This document shows, one piece after another, positions 62,431-64,000 of a DNA stretch of 64,000 nt. The position numbers were made by a program, and so were the translations under genes. The stretch is from Saccoglossus kowalevskii (taxonomy: Eukaryota > Hemichordata > Enteropneusta > Harrimaniidae), in NCBI RefSeq assembly GCF_000003605.2, contig NW_003138368.1, forward strand, positions 22,909 through 86,908, written 5' to 3'. Numbering within the stretch: the stretch's first letter is position 1; every line of letters begins with the position of its first letter. The notes under the pieces were generated by a model, which saw only the letters and a list, made by a program, of their open reading frames with translations, did not search any database and was not told the DNA's origin.

Positions 62431-64000
62431 TCCATAAAGTACATTTGGTAACTTACCATTGAGAATTGCATCAATGCTGTTCTCATTCATATGTTTATAT
62501 TTTGAAATTGTTTTGATTACCTGCAACCATATGTGCTCATACAGGTGAGAGGTGAAATACATGTGTACACGTTTCAAAATATATTAGTGTATCTGAATTC
62601 ATTTTGTGATGCAAAGCATGACTGTAGCTAATTAGAGATGATATGGTTCATATCATTACCAGCTGTGCCTCACATCACTCTTGCAAATAGCTGGTGATAT
62701 CAAAATAATACTTAGAAATAATGAACAGTAGAATATTTGAATTATTGAAATCAAGTTTGTCAATTCTTTGATCTCCAGTGTGGATTTTTAGGCAATGAAT
62801 TAAGGATTGGTATCATAAAATGCCATTCAGGAACCATTTTTCTAAATGGATTCGTCATTTGTACTATTTTGAGGTTATTGGTATTATGAATTACGTGTAT
62901 ATTTGGGTAATGTGAAAATACTAGAATGTTACTTACCTTCAGGGTAACATTACCTTTAAGTCATTGCTGATGATATGTTACCTATACATGTACTGATTAA
63001 AGAAAATACCGTATTTGCTTTATTAGTAGCACATCTCCAACCATGGAAACACCTGTCATTTACATAAACATATGTGCTTTTAATGGAGCAAATATGATTT
63101 ATTATAATCAAATATTACAAGACTATACATTCCAGTGATGTACAACAGGGGTAAAACATGCTAACACTCGAATTGTGATTCATACTTTCTCTAAAAGTTG
63201 ATCAATAAGCATGCTACAATAACAACCTATGTGTCTAAAATCATACATATAGGGGAATACAGTAGTTCTTATATCTTGTCACCTCATCATTTTTCAGCTT
63301 TCCCTAACACGAAGCTAAACCTTTAACAATTTTCTTTTGTTTTGCCCTGATGTACTTTGTCCTGCTTGTTATGAAAACAGTCAGCCTCTTACTAAATCTT
63401 CATCCATATTCTTCCCTCCTATTGTTTTACCTGTACTACCGGTACTTACAGTTTCTTAGTTCTATAGATATCAAAATTATTATTTTGTGTACTTTCAATG
63501 AATATCACAGTCATTGTACATGGATAACATAGACATTATGATGTAAAATTATTAGTCACACATGAGCAGTCAGTGTGTGTACATTAGATTGTACGAGTCA
63601 TACATACAAGCTGTGTGTGTCTGGATTGATCAGTATTCTCATCACTGTTATCGCATGGCCTGGATCTTGTGTGCATTACCGCATAAATTCACATGCGTTG
63701 GTACATGGTAATCTAACTTATTAAAAATCACTTTTTGCCATACTGAAGCTACCATTCTCTTCTGCACATGATCTCTGAATTAGTATCAGTTAGTATAGCA
63801 ATATTAATTTAATATATCCATAATAAGTATAAGTTGTAGAATAAAATTTAAATACACACAAAGTTTGTTTTTTGTTTTCAACTTTGACAACAAATTCACC
63901 AAGGTAATTTTAAATTTGTTATCCTTACTAATAATTTATATTTTTCTTGACCACATTATTGTGAATTTATATGCGTGTAATTCCATGGTCCCTGGGGATC

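Larger units (their letters stand above)
53732..64000. other. Right-hand region, no gene identified
   Basis: Mostly AT-rich sequence without convincing exons. Exceptions listed separately are a capsid-like peptide (55947-56151), a CpG MITE (57426), a possible minus-strand first exon (58480-58538), a LINE fragment (60231-60560) and a possible exon (62327-62430). If the promoter at 53.5 kb is real, this may be a long first intron. Confidence 0.5.

Overview
This window is AT-rich, intron-rich animal DNA. Three genes with clear vertebrate-like orthologues are split by GT-AG introns, and much of the rest is made of short dispersed repeats. The protein set (an HSF5-type heat-shock-factor paralogue, SNX16, SPPL3) and the repeat style suggest a marine invertebrate. 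An invertebrate deuterostome such as a hemichordate or lancelet is my guess, but nothing here proves the phylum. Two runs of N (8951-9318 and 23571-23932) are assembly gaps.

Layout. 1-4500: no recognised gene, one CpG-rich MITE. 5378-8009 (minus): complete two-exon HSF5-like transcription factor. About 8.0-10.8 kb: intergenic region between two divergent promoters, with three POU octamers, a gap, and a TATA/CACGTG promoter for the next gene. 10819-27623 (plus): the first three coding exons of SNX16 (an endosomal PX-domain sorting nexin). Intron 1 is 14.6 kb. Intron 2 begins with a 1.5-kb, roughly 30-copy minisatellite whose every unit repeats the exon 2 splice-donor sequence. 27.6-38.5 kb: repeat-rich DNA with nested transposons. 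38548-45648 (plus): nine coding exons of SPPL3 (a Golgi intramembrane aspartyl protease) with all catalytic motifs, followed by a 2.4-kb 3' UTR. 48-53.5 kb: repeats, including four copies of a ~400-bp tandem unit with a hAT-type MITE inserted in one copy. 53.5-64 kb: a promoter-like stretch with no identifiable gene behind it, a LINE fragment, and weak exon candidates.

The genes do not form a pathway; they are ordinary neighbours. Two things stand out. First, SNX16 lacks its 3' exons and SPPL3 lacks its first coding exon, and the break for both falls in the same gap-free interval (27.6-38.5 kb). This implies a chimeric assembly, a nested or interleaved arrangement, or sequence hidden in a gap. 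Second, several repeat families share a Helitron2/Helentron-like architecture. One copy sits inside another MITE, so its insertion site can be read exactly and shows no target duplication.
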